DNA from: Paraburkholderia flava
GTDB taxonomy: Bacteria; Pseudomonadota; Gammaproteobacteria; Burkholderiales; Burkholderiaceae
DNA: 64,000 nt
Assembly: GCF_004359985.1 (NCBI RefSeq)
Contig: NZ_SMRO01000002.1
Span: forward strand, 2,060,536-2,124,535
Reading direction: 5' to 3'
Under the pieces are notes generated by a model. The model had not been told where the DNA came from. It made no database searches and saw nothing but the letters and a program-made list of their open reading frames with translations. This document shows, piece after piece, positions 16,980-25,523 of the stretch. The translations under genes were made by a program, and so were the position numbers. Every line of letters starts with the position of its first letter. Position 1 is the stretch's first letter.

Positions 16980-18050
16980 ATGAACACGATGACCGATACC
17001 GCCGCGCTCGCGAACGTGGCCGGCGCTGCGGGTAATGGTGCGGGTAATGCCGATCATGTGCCCACGTTCCGCGACGAACTGCTCGCGCAGGGCCTCTTGA
17101 TCGACACCGGCGAAAACGGCCTGTACGGACGCAGCCAGGTGTTCGAAGACGTGGTCGACCGGTTGAACGTCGCGATCACGCATCTCGGCGCGGACCAGGC
17201 ACCGGAGGTACTGCGCTTTCCGCCGGCGATGCGCCGCACCGACTTCGAAGACAGCGAATATCTGAAGAGCTTCCCGACGCTCGCGGGCACGATCCATTCG
17301 TTCTGCGGCAACGACATGAGCCATCAACGTCTGCTGCGCTGTCTCGACGATGCAATGGCGGAAAGCGACGACGACCGCAGCGACGCGTGGATGGAACAGC
17401 AGAAACCGACCCGCGTCGTGCTGACGCCGGCCGCGTGCTATCCGATCTATCCGGTGATGGCGCGGCGCGGTCCGCTGCCCGCCGACGGACGCACGATCGA
17501 CGTGCTGTCGTACTGCTTCCGTCATGAACCGTCGCTCGATCCCGCGCGGATGCAGATGTTCCGCCAGCGCGAATACGTGCGGCTCGGCACGCCCGATCAG
17601 GTGATGGCGTTTCGTCAGATGTGGATCGAACGCGGCTCGTTGCTCGTCGGGCTGCTCGATCTGCCGGTCGACGTCGATCTCGCGAACGATCCGTTCTTCG
17701 GCCGCGGCGGCAAGATCATTGCCGACAGCCAACGCGCGCAGGCGCTCAAGTTCGAACTGCTGATTCCCGTCGCGAACGCGGACAGCAAGACCGCGTGCCT
17801 GTCGTTCAACTATCACATGGATCACTTCGGTGCGATCTGGAAGATCGAGTGCGAAGACGGCAGCGTCGCGCATACGGGCTGCGTCGGCTTCGGGATGGAG
17901 CGCATCACGCTCGCGCTGTTCCGGCATCATGGGCTCGACGTGAACGCATGGCCCGACGACGTGCGCGCGCTGTTGTGGGGCGATACGCAGCAGCGCGTCG
18001 AGCAGGCATTGGCGAACGCGACGACCAGTACGCACGGAGAATCCGCATGA
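16980..18050 (+). CDS. Amino acid:[carrier protein] ligase (atypical seryl-tRNA synthetase homologue)
   Basis: The 356-residue protein resembles the catalytic core of atypical, zinc-dependent class II seryl-tRNA synthetases but lacks the tRNA-binding arm. Candidate zinc ligands are the Cys in LTPAACYPIY, the Glu in MFRQREYVRLG and the Cys in HTGCVGFGMERI. Class II motif 3 is GFGMERITLALF with its Arg. Such proteins activate an amino acid with ATP and load it onto the phosphopantetheine of a carrier protein. ATG 16980 lies one base after the preceding stop and after a GGGGAGAG ribosome site. Substrate (Gly or Ala in known relatives) cannot be read from sequence. Confidence 0.9.
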   Translation: MNTMTDTAALANVAGAAGNGAGNADHVPTFRDELLAQGLLIDTGENGLYGRSQVFEDVVDRLNVAITHLGADQAPEVLRFPPAMRRTDFEDSEYLKSFPTLAGTIHSFCGNDMSHQRLLRCLDDAMAESDDDRSDAWMEQQKPTRVVLTPAACYPIYPVMARRGPLPADGRTIDVLSYCFRHEPSLDPARMQMFRQREYVRLGTPDQVMAFRQMWIERGSLLVGLLDLPVDVDLANDPFFGRGGKIIADSQRAQALKFELLIPVANADSKTACLSFNYHMDHFGAIWKIECEDGSVAHTGCVGFGMERITLALFRHHGLDVNAWPDDVRALLWGDTQQRVEQALANATTSTHGESA

Positions 18051-19117
18051 CTCCCCCGCTGACGACGGTCTTGCGCAGCGCCAACGATGCGACCGTGGCT
18101 TTGCCCGTTGCAGCCGTGGTGACACCGCTCTTCGCGCCGCCCGCCCCCGCCACTGCGCGCAGACATGAAACGTACGTCCCGCACGCGTTACATCAGGGTG
18201 AGCGCGTCTGGCAGGAAACCAACTGCTACGTCGATCTGTGGATCGAACTGCTGCACGGCTTCGGGCTTGATCCGCGCGCGGCGCTCGCATTCACCGTGAC
18301 GCAGGACTTCGAAGGCGATCAGTTCACGTTTTTCAAGTTCCCGCTTGAGGATCTTGATCGTCTGTACGGCACCCAGGTTCAGGAACTGGCGATCTACGAT
18401 TCGCTCGAAGATCGCGTGCTCGCGCAGACGCAGCGCGGCCATACGGTGCTCGTCGAAGTCGATGGCTACTATCTGCCGAATACGCGCGCGACCTCCTACC
18501 GTCGCGAGCATCCGAAGACGACGGTCGGCATCGACTTCATCGATTCCGCTGCACGCAGGCTCGGCTATTTTCATAACACGGGTTATCACCGGCTCGACGG
18601 CGACGACTACGACGGCATTTTCCGCAAGCTGCCGCAGTTCGCGGATCGGCCCGAGCTGCTGTTTCCGTATGTCGAATTCGCGAAGCAGTCGCGGCCGGCG
18701 CTGGAAGGCACCGCGCTCGCGGATGCATCGGCGGAACTGCTGTGCGCGCATCTCGCGCGGCGGCCGCTGCGCAATCCGGTCACGCAATGGCGCGCGGCAT
18801 TCCCCGCGCATCTCGACACGCTGCTCGCGCGCGGCGAACCGTTCTTCCATCCGTATTCGTTCAATCTGATGCGGCAGCTCGGCGCGAACTTCGAGTTTCT
18901 GTCGAAATATCTGCTGTGGCTGCATGCGCAGGGCTTCGACATTCCCGCGTCGATTCCCGCCGCTGCGCAGACGATCGCATCCGAAGCGATGGTGATGCAG
19001 TTCCGTCTCGTGCGCGCGATCACACGCGGCCGGCGCGATCCGTGCGACGACTGCTTCGACGTACTCGAAGCCGCTTACGACGACACGATCACCCCGCTTG
19101 CCGCACTCGTGCTGTGA
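18047..19117 (+). CDS. DUF1839-family protein linked to the amino acid:carrier-protein ligase
   Basis: The 356-residue protein contains WQETNCYVDLWIELLHGFG and ALAFTVTQDFEGDQFTFFKF, the pattern I associate with DUF1839. These proteins repeatedly sit next to amino acid:carrier-protein ligases and have no proven activity. A transferase that takes the aminoacyl group from the carrier protein is one possibility. It overlaps the ligase gene (ATGA at 18047-18050) and the GH2 gene (GTGA at 19114-19117), so the five proteins are probably made together. Confidence 0.8.
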   Translation: MTPPLTTVLRSANDATVALPVAAVVTPLFAPPAPATARRHETYVPHALHQGERVWQETNCYVDLWIELLHGFGLDPRAALAFTVTQDFEGDQFTFFKFPLEDLDRLYGTQVQELAIYDSLEDRVLAQTQRGHTVLVEVDGYYLPNTRATSYRREHPKTTVGIDFIDSAARRLGYFHNTGYHRLDGDDYDGIFRKLPQFADRPELLFPYVEFAKQSRPALEGTALADASAELLCAHLARRPLRNPVTQWRAAFPAHLDTLLARGEPFFHPYSFNLMRQLGANFEFLSKYLLWLHAQGFDIPASIPAAAQTIASEAMVMQFRLVRAITRGRRDPCDDCFDVLEAAYDDTITPLAALVL

Positions 19118-21708
19118 CCGCGCGGCCGCCCGCGAGCCTGGCGTCCGAGGCGTCGCCGGACTCCGCCGGTGCCGCGGACGACTTCTGGCCTCAACGCCTC
19201 GACACCGGCTGGCAGTGCGTGAGCACGCCGGCCGGTGCGTGTGCGTCGCCTGCGCAATGGCCTGTCGACGGCTGGCTCGATGCAACCGTGCCGGGCACCG
19301 TCGCGGACGCATGGCGTGCGGCGGGACGGCTCGATCCTGAGCATCCTCCACCGTTTGCATTCGACGATCACTGGTACCGGTTGCCGCTCACCGGCACAGG
19401 TTCGCGACGTCTTCGCCTGCACGGCCTCGCGACGATTGCCGAAGTCTGGCTCGACGGCACGAAGCTGCTCGATTCGACATCGATGTTCGTTGCACACGAC
19501 GTCGAACTCGATCTGGGCGGCACAGCGGTGCTCGCGCTGTGCTTCCGTTCGCTCGCGCCCGCCCTCGCCGCGCGTCGGTCGCGCGCGCGCTGGCGGCCAC
19601 GTCTCGTATCGCCCGCGACGCTACGCAATGTGCGGACGACGCTGCTCGGTCATATGCCGGGCTGGTGTCCGACGCTGCAGGCGGTCGGTCCATGGCGTCC
19701 CGTCGAACTGCTCGGCGCTTCGCAAGATGCGATCGATACAGTGGATCTTCGTAGCACGCTCGACGGCGACGATGGCCTTGTGCATCTGACGCTCACGTTC
19801 GCGATGCCGCAGACGCTGGAGCGAATGCGCGACGGTGTTGCATTGCTCGTCTGTAGTGAAGCGCGCGGCGCGCTTACGTGGAGCGATGCACGTACGCTCA
19901 CCGGCACCCTGCGTGTACCGCATGCCGAACGCTGGTGGCCGCACACACACGGCACACCTGCGCTTCATCCCGTCACACTCGAACTCGATCACGCAAGTTG
20001 CGAACTCGGCCGCATCGGCTTCCGCTCGATCGACGTCGAACGCGGCGAAGACGGTCACGGCTTCACGCTAAACATCAACGGTACGCCGGTGTTCTGTCGC
20101 GGCGCATGCTGGACGAGCGCCGATCTCGCGACCTTAGCCGGCACGCTCACGCAACTCGAACACGCGTTCTCGCTCGCCCGCGACGCGGGGATGAACATGC
20201 TGCGCGTCGGCGGCACGATGGTCTATGAATCGGATGCGTTCTACGCGCTCGCCGATGCATACGGCATCCTCGTCTGGCAGGACTTCGCATTCGCGAATTT
20301 CGATTATCCAAACGATGCGGATTTCGCCGCATCGGTCACGCTCGAAGCGACGCAGTTTCTCGCGCGCACGCGCCGCTTCGCTTCGCTTGCGGTGCTGTGC
20401 GGCGGCAGCGAGATCGAACAGCAGGCAGCGATGTTCGGACTGCCGCGCGACATGCGCGCGCAGCCGTGGTTCACCGAACGTCTGCCCGCAATCGTCGCAG
20501 CCGAACGACCTGACGTGCCTTACGTACCGCATTCGCCCGGAAATACATCGGATGACGAATCTTCGCGTAACGCGAACACGTGGCCGTTCTCGACGCGCAC
20601 CGGCATCACGCATTACTACGGCGTCGGCGCATATCAACGTCCGCTCGACGACGTGCGCCGCGCACAAGTGCGCTTCGCCGCCGAATGCCTCGCCTTCGCG
20701 AACGTCCCCGACGACCACACACTGCATGAAGCCGTAGGCACCCTGCAGTCACACGATCCACGCTGGAAAGCCGCCGTGCCACGCGACCCAGGCGCCGGCT
20801 GGGACTTCGACGATGTCCGCGACCACTACCTGCGCACGCTGTACGGCGTCGATCCCGCACGTCTGCGTTACGAAGACAACGCGCGCTATCTGGACCTGTC
20901 GCGCGCAGTCGTCGCAGAACTGATGACCGACACGTTCGCCGAATGGCGCAGCACGCATTCGACATGCGGCGGCGCGCTCGTATGGCAGTTCCAGGATCTG
21001 CGTGCCGGCGCGGGCTGGGGTCTCGTCGATGCATTGGGACGGCCTAAAAGCGCATGGCACGCGCTCGCTGGTGCATTGCGTCCGGTGCAGCTCGTCATCA
21101 CTGACGAAGGCCTCAACGGTCTCGATCTGCACGTGAGCAACGAAACCGCTACGCCATTGCGCGGACAGCTGGAACTCGTCTGCTTGCGCGACGGCGCGGT
21201 CAAAGTCGCATCGGGCAGCTGCACGATCGACATGCCGCCAAGCAGCCGTCAACGGATCGAAGCAGCCGCCTGCCTCGGCCAGTTCTTCGATCTGACTTAT
21301 GCGTACCGCTTCGGCCCACGCGCGCACGACGTGACGATCGCGACGCTGCGCGATGCATCGACCGGCGAGATATGGTCGGAAGCATTTCATCTGCCGGATC
21401 GAAGCGTGCACGAGCGCCACGATTTGGGATTAGTCGCCACGCCCGAGCGCACGACTGAAGGCTGGCAACTCGTCGTCGAAGCGCAGCGCTTTGCGCGCTT
21501 CGTGCACGTCGTGGATAGCCGCTATCGCGCGACACGCGACTGGTTCCATCTCGCACCGAATCGTCGGATCGTAGTACCGCTTGTACCCCTCACGCCGCTA
21601 CCTCAAAGCACTTCGTCAAACGCCAGTAAGAACGCGAACGATACAACTCCTGCACCGACCGGCGAACTGCGCGCGATCAATGCACGTGCACCGATCTTCT
21701 ACGGCTGA
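19114..21708 (+). CDS. Glycoside hydrolase family 2, beta-mannosidase-like
   Basis: Start is GTG 19114, overlapping the DUF1839 stop codon; the product is 864 residues. The jelly-roll and Ig-like domains are followed by a TIM barrel with YGILVWQDFAFANFDYPND. The likely acid/base is Glu433 in VLCGGSEIEQQ (beta-mannosidases have GGNE) and the likely nucleophile is Glu524 in RFAAECLAFANVPDD. No signal peptide is seen, so it should act in the cytoplasm on a precursor or lipid-linked glycan, or work as a transglycosidase. Its coupling to the aminoacyl-carrier genes is unusual. Confidence 0.85.
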   Translation: MTARPPASLASEASPDSAGAADDFWPQRLDTGWQCVSTPAGACASPAQWPVDGWLDATVPGTVADAWRAAGRLDPEHPPPFAFDDHWYRLPLTGTGSRRLRLHGLATIAEVWLDGTKLLDSTSMFVAHDVELDLGGTAVLALCFRSLAPALAARRSRARWRPRLVSPATLRNVRTTLLGHMPGWCPTLQAVGPWRPVELLGASQDAIDTVDLRSTLDGDDGLVHLTLTFAMPQTLERMRDGVALLVCSEARGALTWSDARTLTGTLRVPHAERWWPHTHGTPALHPVTLELDHASCELGRIGFRSIDVERGEDGHGFTLNINGTPVFCRGACWTSADLATLAGTLTQLEHAFSLARDAGMNMLRVGGTMVYESDAFYALADAYGILVWQDFAFANFDYPNDADFAASVTLEATQFLARTRRFASLAVLCGGSEIEQQAAMFGLPRDMRAQPWFTERLPAIVAAERPDVPYVPHSPGNTSDDESSRNANTWPFSTRTGITHYYGVGAYQRPLDDVRRAQVRFAAECLAFANVPDDHTLHEAVGTLQSHDPRWKAAVPRDPGAGWDFDDVRDHYLRTLYGVDPARLRYEDNARYLDLSRAVVAELMTDTFAEWRSTHSTCGGALVWQFQDLRAGAGWGLVDALGRPKSAWHALAGALRPVQLVITDEGLNGLDLHVSNETATPLRGQLELVCLRDGAVKVASGSCTIDMPPSSRQRIEAAACLGQFFDLTYAYRFGPRAHDVTIATLRDASTGEIWSEAFHLPDRSVHERHDLGLVATPERTTEGWQLVVEAQRFARFVHVVDSRYRATRDWFHLAPNRRIVVPLVPLTPLPQSTSSNASKNANDTTPAPTGELRAINARAPIFYG

Positions 21709-21765
21709 TCGATTCCTTTACTTCGCGTTTTATCTCCGCTTTTCTTCGCAACCCGTGTAGAGGCT

Positions 21766-21781
21766 CGGCCCGGATGGGCCG
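21766..21781 (+). terminator. Hairpin after the GH2 gene
   Basis: CGGCCC-GGAT-GGGCCG makes a perfect six-base stem with a four-base loop 58 bases after the stop codon. There is no T-run after it, so it may be a weak or Rho-assisted terminator. Confidence 0.4.
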
Positions 21782-21798
21782 TCGCGCCTTGCGAACAC

Positions 21799-21812
21799 GG
21801 TGTCGCGACACC
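21799..21812. promoter_or_regulatory. Perfect 14-bp palindrome, possible operator
   Basis: GGTGTCGCGACACC is self-complementary over 14 bases and lies in the long intergenic region between the two plus-strand EPS operons. It could bind a dimeric regulator. There is only one copy in the region. Confidence 0.35.
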
Positions 21813-22303
21813 ACTCGCACGCGTTCGCGAATATCGCAAAACCCGTTCCGTTCGCCAACGCACGCAGTTCGATGAACACATCTGAATCATTTCGACGACG
21901 TGGGCACAGCGTTGTCGCGTCAGCGTTCACCCGGACGTTTCAAACCGTATGCACCGCGCAAAAGCCCCTCACAAGGCACCGCTTCCCCAATCCGATCAAG
22001 GACTTGAGTCGAATAAAAAAGACCTTTCCACGATTATGCGAATCCTGACCCGCTGTACAGATTTGAAACAAAAACGCACGTTTTGCCGCGCAGTGAGACA
22101 CCAGCGTCTTCGCTGCACCGCACCAGTACTGGCTTTGAGGGCATTTGGCACGGTCCTCGCTAAACAGATGCCGCGACATAAGCGAAGCGTCCGGTACATA
22201 AAACAATCACCGACGCAAAGAGGCCATACGAGGCCGGTACTACATCACGTCGCCGCTCGCCAGGCGGCACGTTGGACGGATGTAGTGGCCGGGGGTTAAA
22301 AAC

Positions 22304-22324
22304 GGAGCCGTCGAATGCGGCTCC
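22304..22324 (+). promoter_or_regulatory. Leader hairpin just ahead of the Crp-family start codon
   Basis: GGAGCCG-TCGAATG-CGGCTCC forms a seven-base perfect stem ending 17 bases before ATG 22342. The ribosome site GAGGA (22329-22333) lies directly after it. It might block or tune ribosome access, or it could be an RNA-binding protein site. Confidence 0.4.
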
Positions 22325-22341
22325 TTCGAGGACCGACCATC

Positions 22342-23076
22342 ATGTTGATGCTTCAATCCGACCTGCACGGCAATCATTTGCTCGGCGCACTGCCTTCCCA
22401 TGAATGGCAAGCCCTGGCTCCCCATCTAGAACTGGTTCACCTGCGCACCGAGCAGTTGCTGTGCGATTCCGGCCAGCGCATCCATCACGTGTACTTCCCC
22501 ACCACCGCGATCATCTCGATGCTGTCGACGATGGAAGACGGCGGCTCGGTCGAGATCGCCGCAGTCGGGCGTGAAGGCATGACCGGCGTTCCCGTGCTGA
22601 CCGGCGGCGAAACGATGCCGAGCCGTGTGCAGGTGCAATGCGCGGGCTTCGCGTACCGGATGAGCGCGCAGGCGCTGAAGCAGCAGTTCGCGCGTTCGGA
22701 CTTCCTGCGTCGTCTGATGCTGCTCTACATGCACGCATTGCTCACGCAGGTCGCACAGACCGCCGCATGCAACCGTCATCACTCGCTGAACAAGCAGCTG
22801 TGCCGCTGGCTGCTGATCGAGATCGACCGGGTCTCGTCGAACGAACTGACGGTCACGCAGCAACTGATCGCCGACATGCTCGGCGTGCGCCGCGAAGGCA
22901 TCACCGAGGCCGCCGGCAAGCTGCACGACGAAGGGCTGATCCATCACAGCCGCGGTCACATCAAGGTGCTCGATCGACAGCGTCTCGAAGCGCGTGCATG
23001 CGAATGCTACGGGCTCGTGAAGCGCGAATTCGATCGTTTGCTGCCGCGCCTGCATCAGGCGGAAACGGTCAACTGA
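22342..23076 (+). CDS. Crp/Fnr-family transcriptional regulator
   Basis: The 244-residue protein has a cyclic-nucleotide-binding beta roll (HHVYFPTTAIISMLSTMEDG, then AAVGREGMTGVPVLTGG) and a Crp-type winged helix whose recognition part is VTQQLIADMLGVRREGITEA. It lacks the Fnr cysteine cluster. ATG 22342 is chosen because GAGGA lies eight bases upstream; an in-frame ATG at 22315 falls inside a hairpin. It begins an operon with the sugar-phosphate transferase, GT2, Wza and Wzc genes and probably regulates EPS production. The effector is unknown. Confidence 0.9.
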   Translation: MLMLQSDLHGNHLLGALPSHEWQALAPHLELVHLRTEQLLCDSGQRIHHVYFPTTAIISMLSTMEDGGSVEIAAVGREGMTGVPVLTGGETMPSRVQVQCAGFAYRMSAQALKQQFARSDFLRRLMLLYMHALLTQVAQTAACNRHHSLNKQLCRWLLIEIDRVSSNELTVTQQLIADMLGVRREGITEAAGKLHDEGLIHHSRGHIKVLDRQRLEARACECYGLVKREFDRLLPRLHQAETVN

Positions 23077-23118
23077 TCTGACCGCCACGCTGCAGCCACG
23101 GTAACCAGAGGTAAAGAC

Positions 23119-24504
23119 ATGTTCCGCCATACCGCGCGTTGCCTCGACGCCCTGTTCGTCATTGCAGGCGCGTTGATCGCTCACTGGATGCGTTTCGGCC
23201 AGCCGCTCGCGCTCGGCGACGACGAGAAGCTGCTGATCGCGTTCAACTGTGTGCTCGTGCTGTTGCTGTTCCCGATCTTCGGCGTGTACGACACGTGGCG
23301 CGGCAAACCGCTGCCGTCGATGCTCGCACGCGTCGCGACTGCATGGTTCGTCGTCGTCGCGACCGGCCTCGTGCTGGTGTTCACGCTGCATCGGATGGAC
23401 GCGCTGTCGCGGCTGTGGTTCGGCTGGGCGACGCTCGCGTCAGGCGCATTGATTGTCGCGACCAAGCTGATCGCGCATCTGTTGCTCGGTGTCGCGCGAC
23501 GTCGCGGGATGAACTTCCGCACGGTCGCGATCGTCGGTGCACCAGGTTTCGCGCGCACGCTGCTCGCGCATCTCGAACGCGCGCCGCAGGCCGGTTTCCG
23601 GCCCGTCTGCGTGTTCGATACCGGTGCCGAAGCCGCGCATCTGCCGGCCGCGCCGATGCGCCGCATGCCGGTGTTCACCGACATCGACGCATTCGCGACG
23701 AAGGTGCGCACGGAGCACATCAACGAAGTGTGGCTCGCGTTGCCGCTGTCGGAAGAACACACGCTGTATCGCTTCACGCGCACGTTCCGCAACGACTTCG
23801 TGAACCTGCGTTTCATGCCCGACGTGCGCAGCCTGTCGCTGTTCAATCACACGCTCGTCGACGTGCTCGGCCTGCCGACGATCAACCTCACCGCGCCATC
23901 GGTATCGCCGGTGCAGATGTGGCCGAAGCTGATTTTCGATCGTCTGTTCGCGCTCGTCACGTTGACGATGCTCGCGCCGCTGTTCGCGGTGCTAGCGATC
24001 GCGATCAAGGCGACCTCGCGCGGGCCGGTGTTTTTCACGCAGGTGCGCAAGGGTGTCGATGGACGGCCGTTTCGCATCTACAAGTTTCGCTCGATGACCG
24101 TGCATCGCGAGGCGCACGGTCAGCTGACCCAGGCGTCGCGGCACGATGCGCGCGTGACGAAGCTCGGCGCGTTCCTGCGCCGCACGAGCCTCGACGAGCT
24201 GCCGCAATTCGTCAACGTGCTGTTCGGGCAGATGTCGGTCGTGGGACCGCGTCCGCACGCACTCGAACACGACGATCTGTACAAGGACCAGGTGTACGGC
24301 TACATGCACCGCTATCGCATCAAGCCCGGCATTACCGGCTGGGCGCAGGTCAACGGTTATCGCGGCGCGACGACGAAGATCGAAAAGATGGAATCGCGCG
24401 TGAAGTTCGATCTGTTCTACATCCATAACTGGTCGTTCGGTTTCGACATGCGGATCGTGCTGATCACGATCTTCAAGGGTTTTGTCGGCCGAAACGCCTA
24501 TTGA
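23119..24504 (+). CDS. Undecaprenyl-phosphate glucose phosphotransferase, WcaJ-like
   Basis: The 461-residue protein has four N-terminal membrane helices and a CoA-binding-like middle domain (FRTVAIVGAPGFARTLLAHL). The C-terminal bacterial sugar transferase domain is preceded by a fifth helix (KLIFDRLFALVTLTML) and holds FRIYKFRSMTVHREA, RRTSLDELPQFVNVL and VGPRPHALEHDDLYKDQV. It should start the EPS repeat unit by moving a hexose-1-phosphate, most often glucose, onto undecaprenyl phosphate. AGAGG precedes ATG 23119. It corresponds to BceB-type enzymes. Confidence 0.93.
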   Translation: MFRHTARCLDALFVIAGALIAHWMRFGQPLALGDDEKLLIAFNCVLVLLLFPIFGVYDTWRGKPLPSMLARVATAWFVVVATGLVLVFTLHRMDALSRLWFGWATLASGALIVATKLIAHLLLGVARRRGMNFRTVAIVGAPGFARTLLAHLERAPQAGFRPVCVFDTGAEAAHLPAAPMRRMPVFTDIDAFATKVRTEHINEVWLALPLSEEHTLYRFTRTFRNDFVNLRFMPDVRSLSLFNHTLVDVLGLPTINLTAPSVSPVQMWPKLIFDRLFALVTLTMLAPLFAVLAIAIKATSRGPVFFTQVRKGVDGRPFRIYKFRSMTVHREAHGQLTQASRHDARVTKLGAFLRRTSLDELPQFVNVLFGQMSVVGPRPHALEHDDLYKDQVYGYMHRYRIKPGITGWAQVNGYRGATTKIEKMESRVKFDLFYIHNWSFGFDMRIVLITIFKGFVGRNAY

Positions 24505-24529
24505 ACACGCTGATTTTCGGGGATTCACT

Positions 24530-25474
24530 GTGAAAGTGTCCGTGATCGTGCCGACCTGGCGGCGCATTAACGACCTCGCCCGCTGCATCGCCGCGCTCGA
24601 CGCGCAGCGCCGCCTCGCGGACGAAGTGATCGTGGTCGTGCGCGCGGAAGACGGCGCGACGCTCGAATGGCTGCGCGCACGCGAAGCCGCACGACCCGAC
24701 GCACGCCTGACGATCGCATTGATCGATCGTCCCGGTGTCGTCGCGGCCTATAACCGTGGACTCGACTGCGCGACCGGCGACGTCGTGTGCTTCACCGACG
24801 ACGACGCCGCGCCGCACGCCGACTGGATCGAACGCATCGCGCGCGCGTTCGAGGACGACCCCGCTCTCGGCGGACTCGGCGGCCGCGACATCGTGCACGA
24901 ACGCTACGGCGTCCTGCAGGGCGAGAAGCCCGTCGTGGGACTCGTGCGCTGGTACGGCCGCACGATCGGCAACCATCACATCGGCCACGGCCCCGCGCGC
25001 GAAGTGAACATCCTGAAGGGCGTGAACATGTCGTTCCGCCGCGACGCGGTCGGCACGCTGCGCTTCGATGCGCGGCTGCGCGGCAGCGGCGCGCAGGTGC
25101 ATTGCGAAATGGCGTTCAGCCTCGACGTCGGACGGCGTGGCTGGACCCTCGTGTACGACCCGATGCTGCTCGTCGAGCACTACCCGGCGGCGCGCAGCGA
25201 CGAAGACCAACGCTACACGTTCAACGATGTGGCGTACTACAACGCGTCGTTCAATCTCCGACTCATCCTCTGCGAACACCTGTCGCCATCAGGCCGATGG
25301 GCGTTCGTCGCGTACTCCGCATTGATCGGCGACCGCGCCGATCCCGGACTCGCACGTGCCCTGTCGCTCGCATTGCGCGGCGACGGACCGGGGCTCGCGC
25401 TGCGCAAATGGTGGGTCGGTCTGCGTGCAATGCGCGGAGCGTGGGCAGCAGCCGTCCGTCCGCAACAACCGTAG
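24530..25474 (+). CDS. Glycosyltransferase family 2
   Basis: The 314-residue GT-A protein begins KVSVIVPTWRRINDLARC, then GDVVCFTDDDAAPHADWIE with the DDD metal site. It should add a sugar to the lipid-linked EPS precursor. The start is taken as GTG 24530, since GGGGA lies seven bases upstream and the Rossmann-like strand begins at once. It lies 25 bases after the WcaJ-like gene. Confidence 0.9.
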   Translation: MKVSVIVPTWRRINDLARCIAALDAQRRLADEVIVVVRAEDGATLEWLRAREAARPDARLTIALIDRPGVVAAYNRGLDCATGDVVCFTDDDAAPHADWIERIARAFEDDPALGGLGGRDIVHERYGVLQGEKPVVGLVRWYGRTIGNHHIGHGPAREVNILKGVNMSFRRDAVGTLRFDARLRGSGAQVHCEMAFSLDVGRRGWTLVYDPMLLVEHYPAARSDEDQRYTFNDVAYYNASFNLRLILCEHLSPSGRWAFVAYSALIGDRADPGLARALSLALRGDGPGLALRKWWVGLRAMRGAWAAAVRPQQP

Positions 25475-25523
25475 GAACCAGCAGGAACAATCGGCGTGAG
25501 CAATCACGCGGGGGATCATCGAC

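Larger units (their letters stand above)
21709..22341. other. Long intergenic region ahead of the Crp-family gene
   Basis: These 633 bases have no convincing gene and are more AT-rich around 21950-22200 than the flanks. They hold a hairpin after the GH2 gene, a perfect palindrome at 21799-21812, and a leader hairpin next to the crp-like start. The promoter of the second EPS operon must lie here. Confidence 0.6.

Noticed and set aside
21949..22299. Plus-strand frame of 116 codons ahead of the Crp-family gene
   Set aside because: Its composition is random, it has no ribosome site and no recognisable pattern; it lies in a promoter region.
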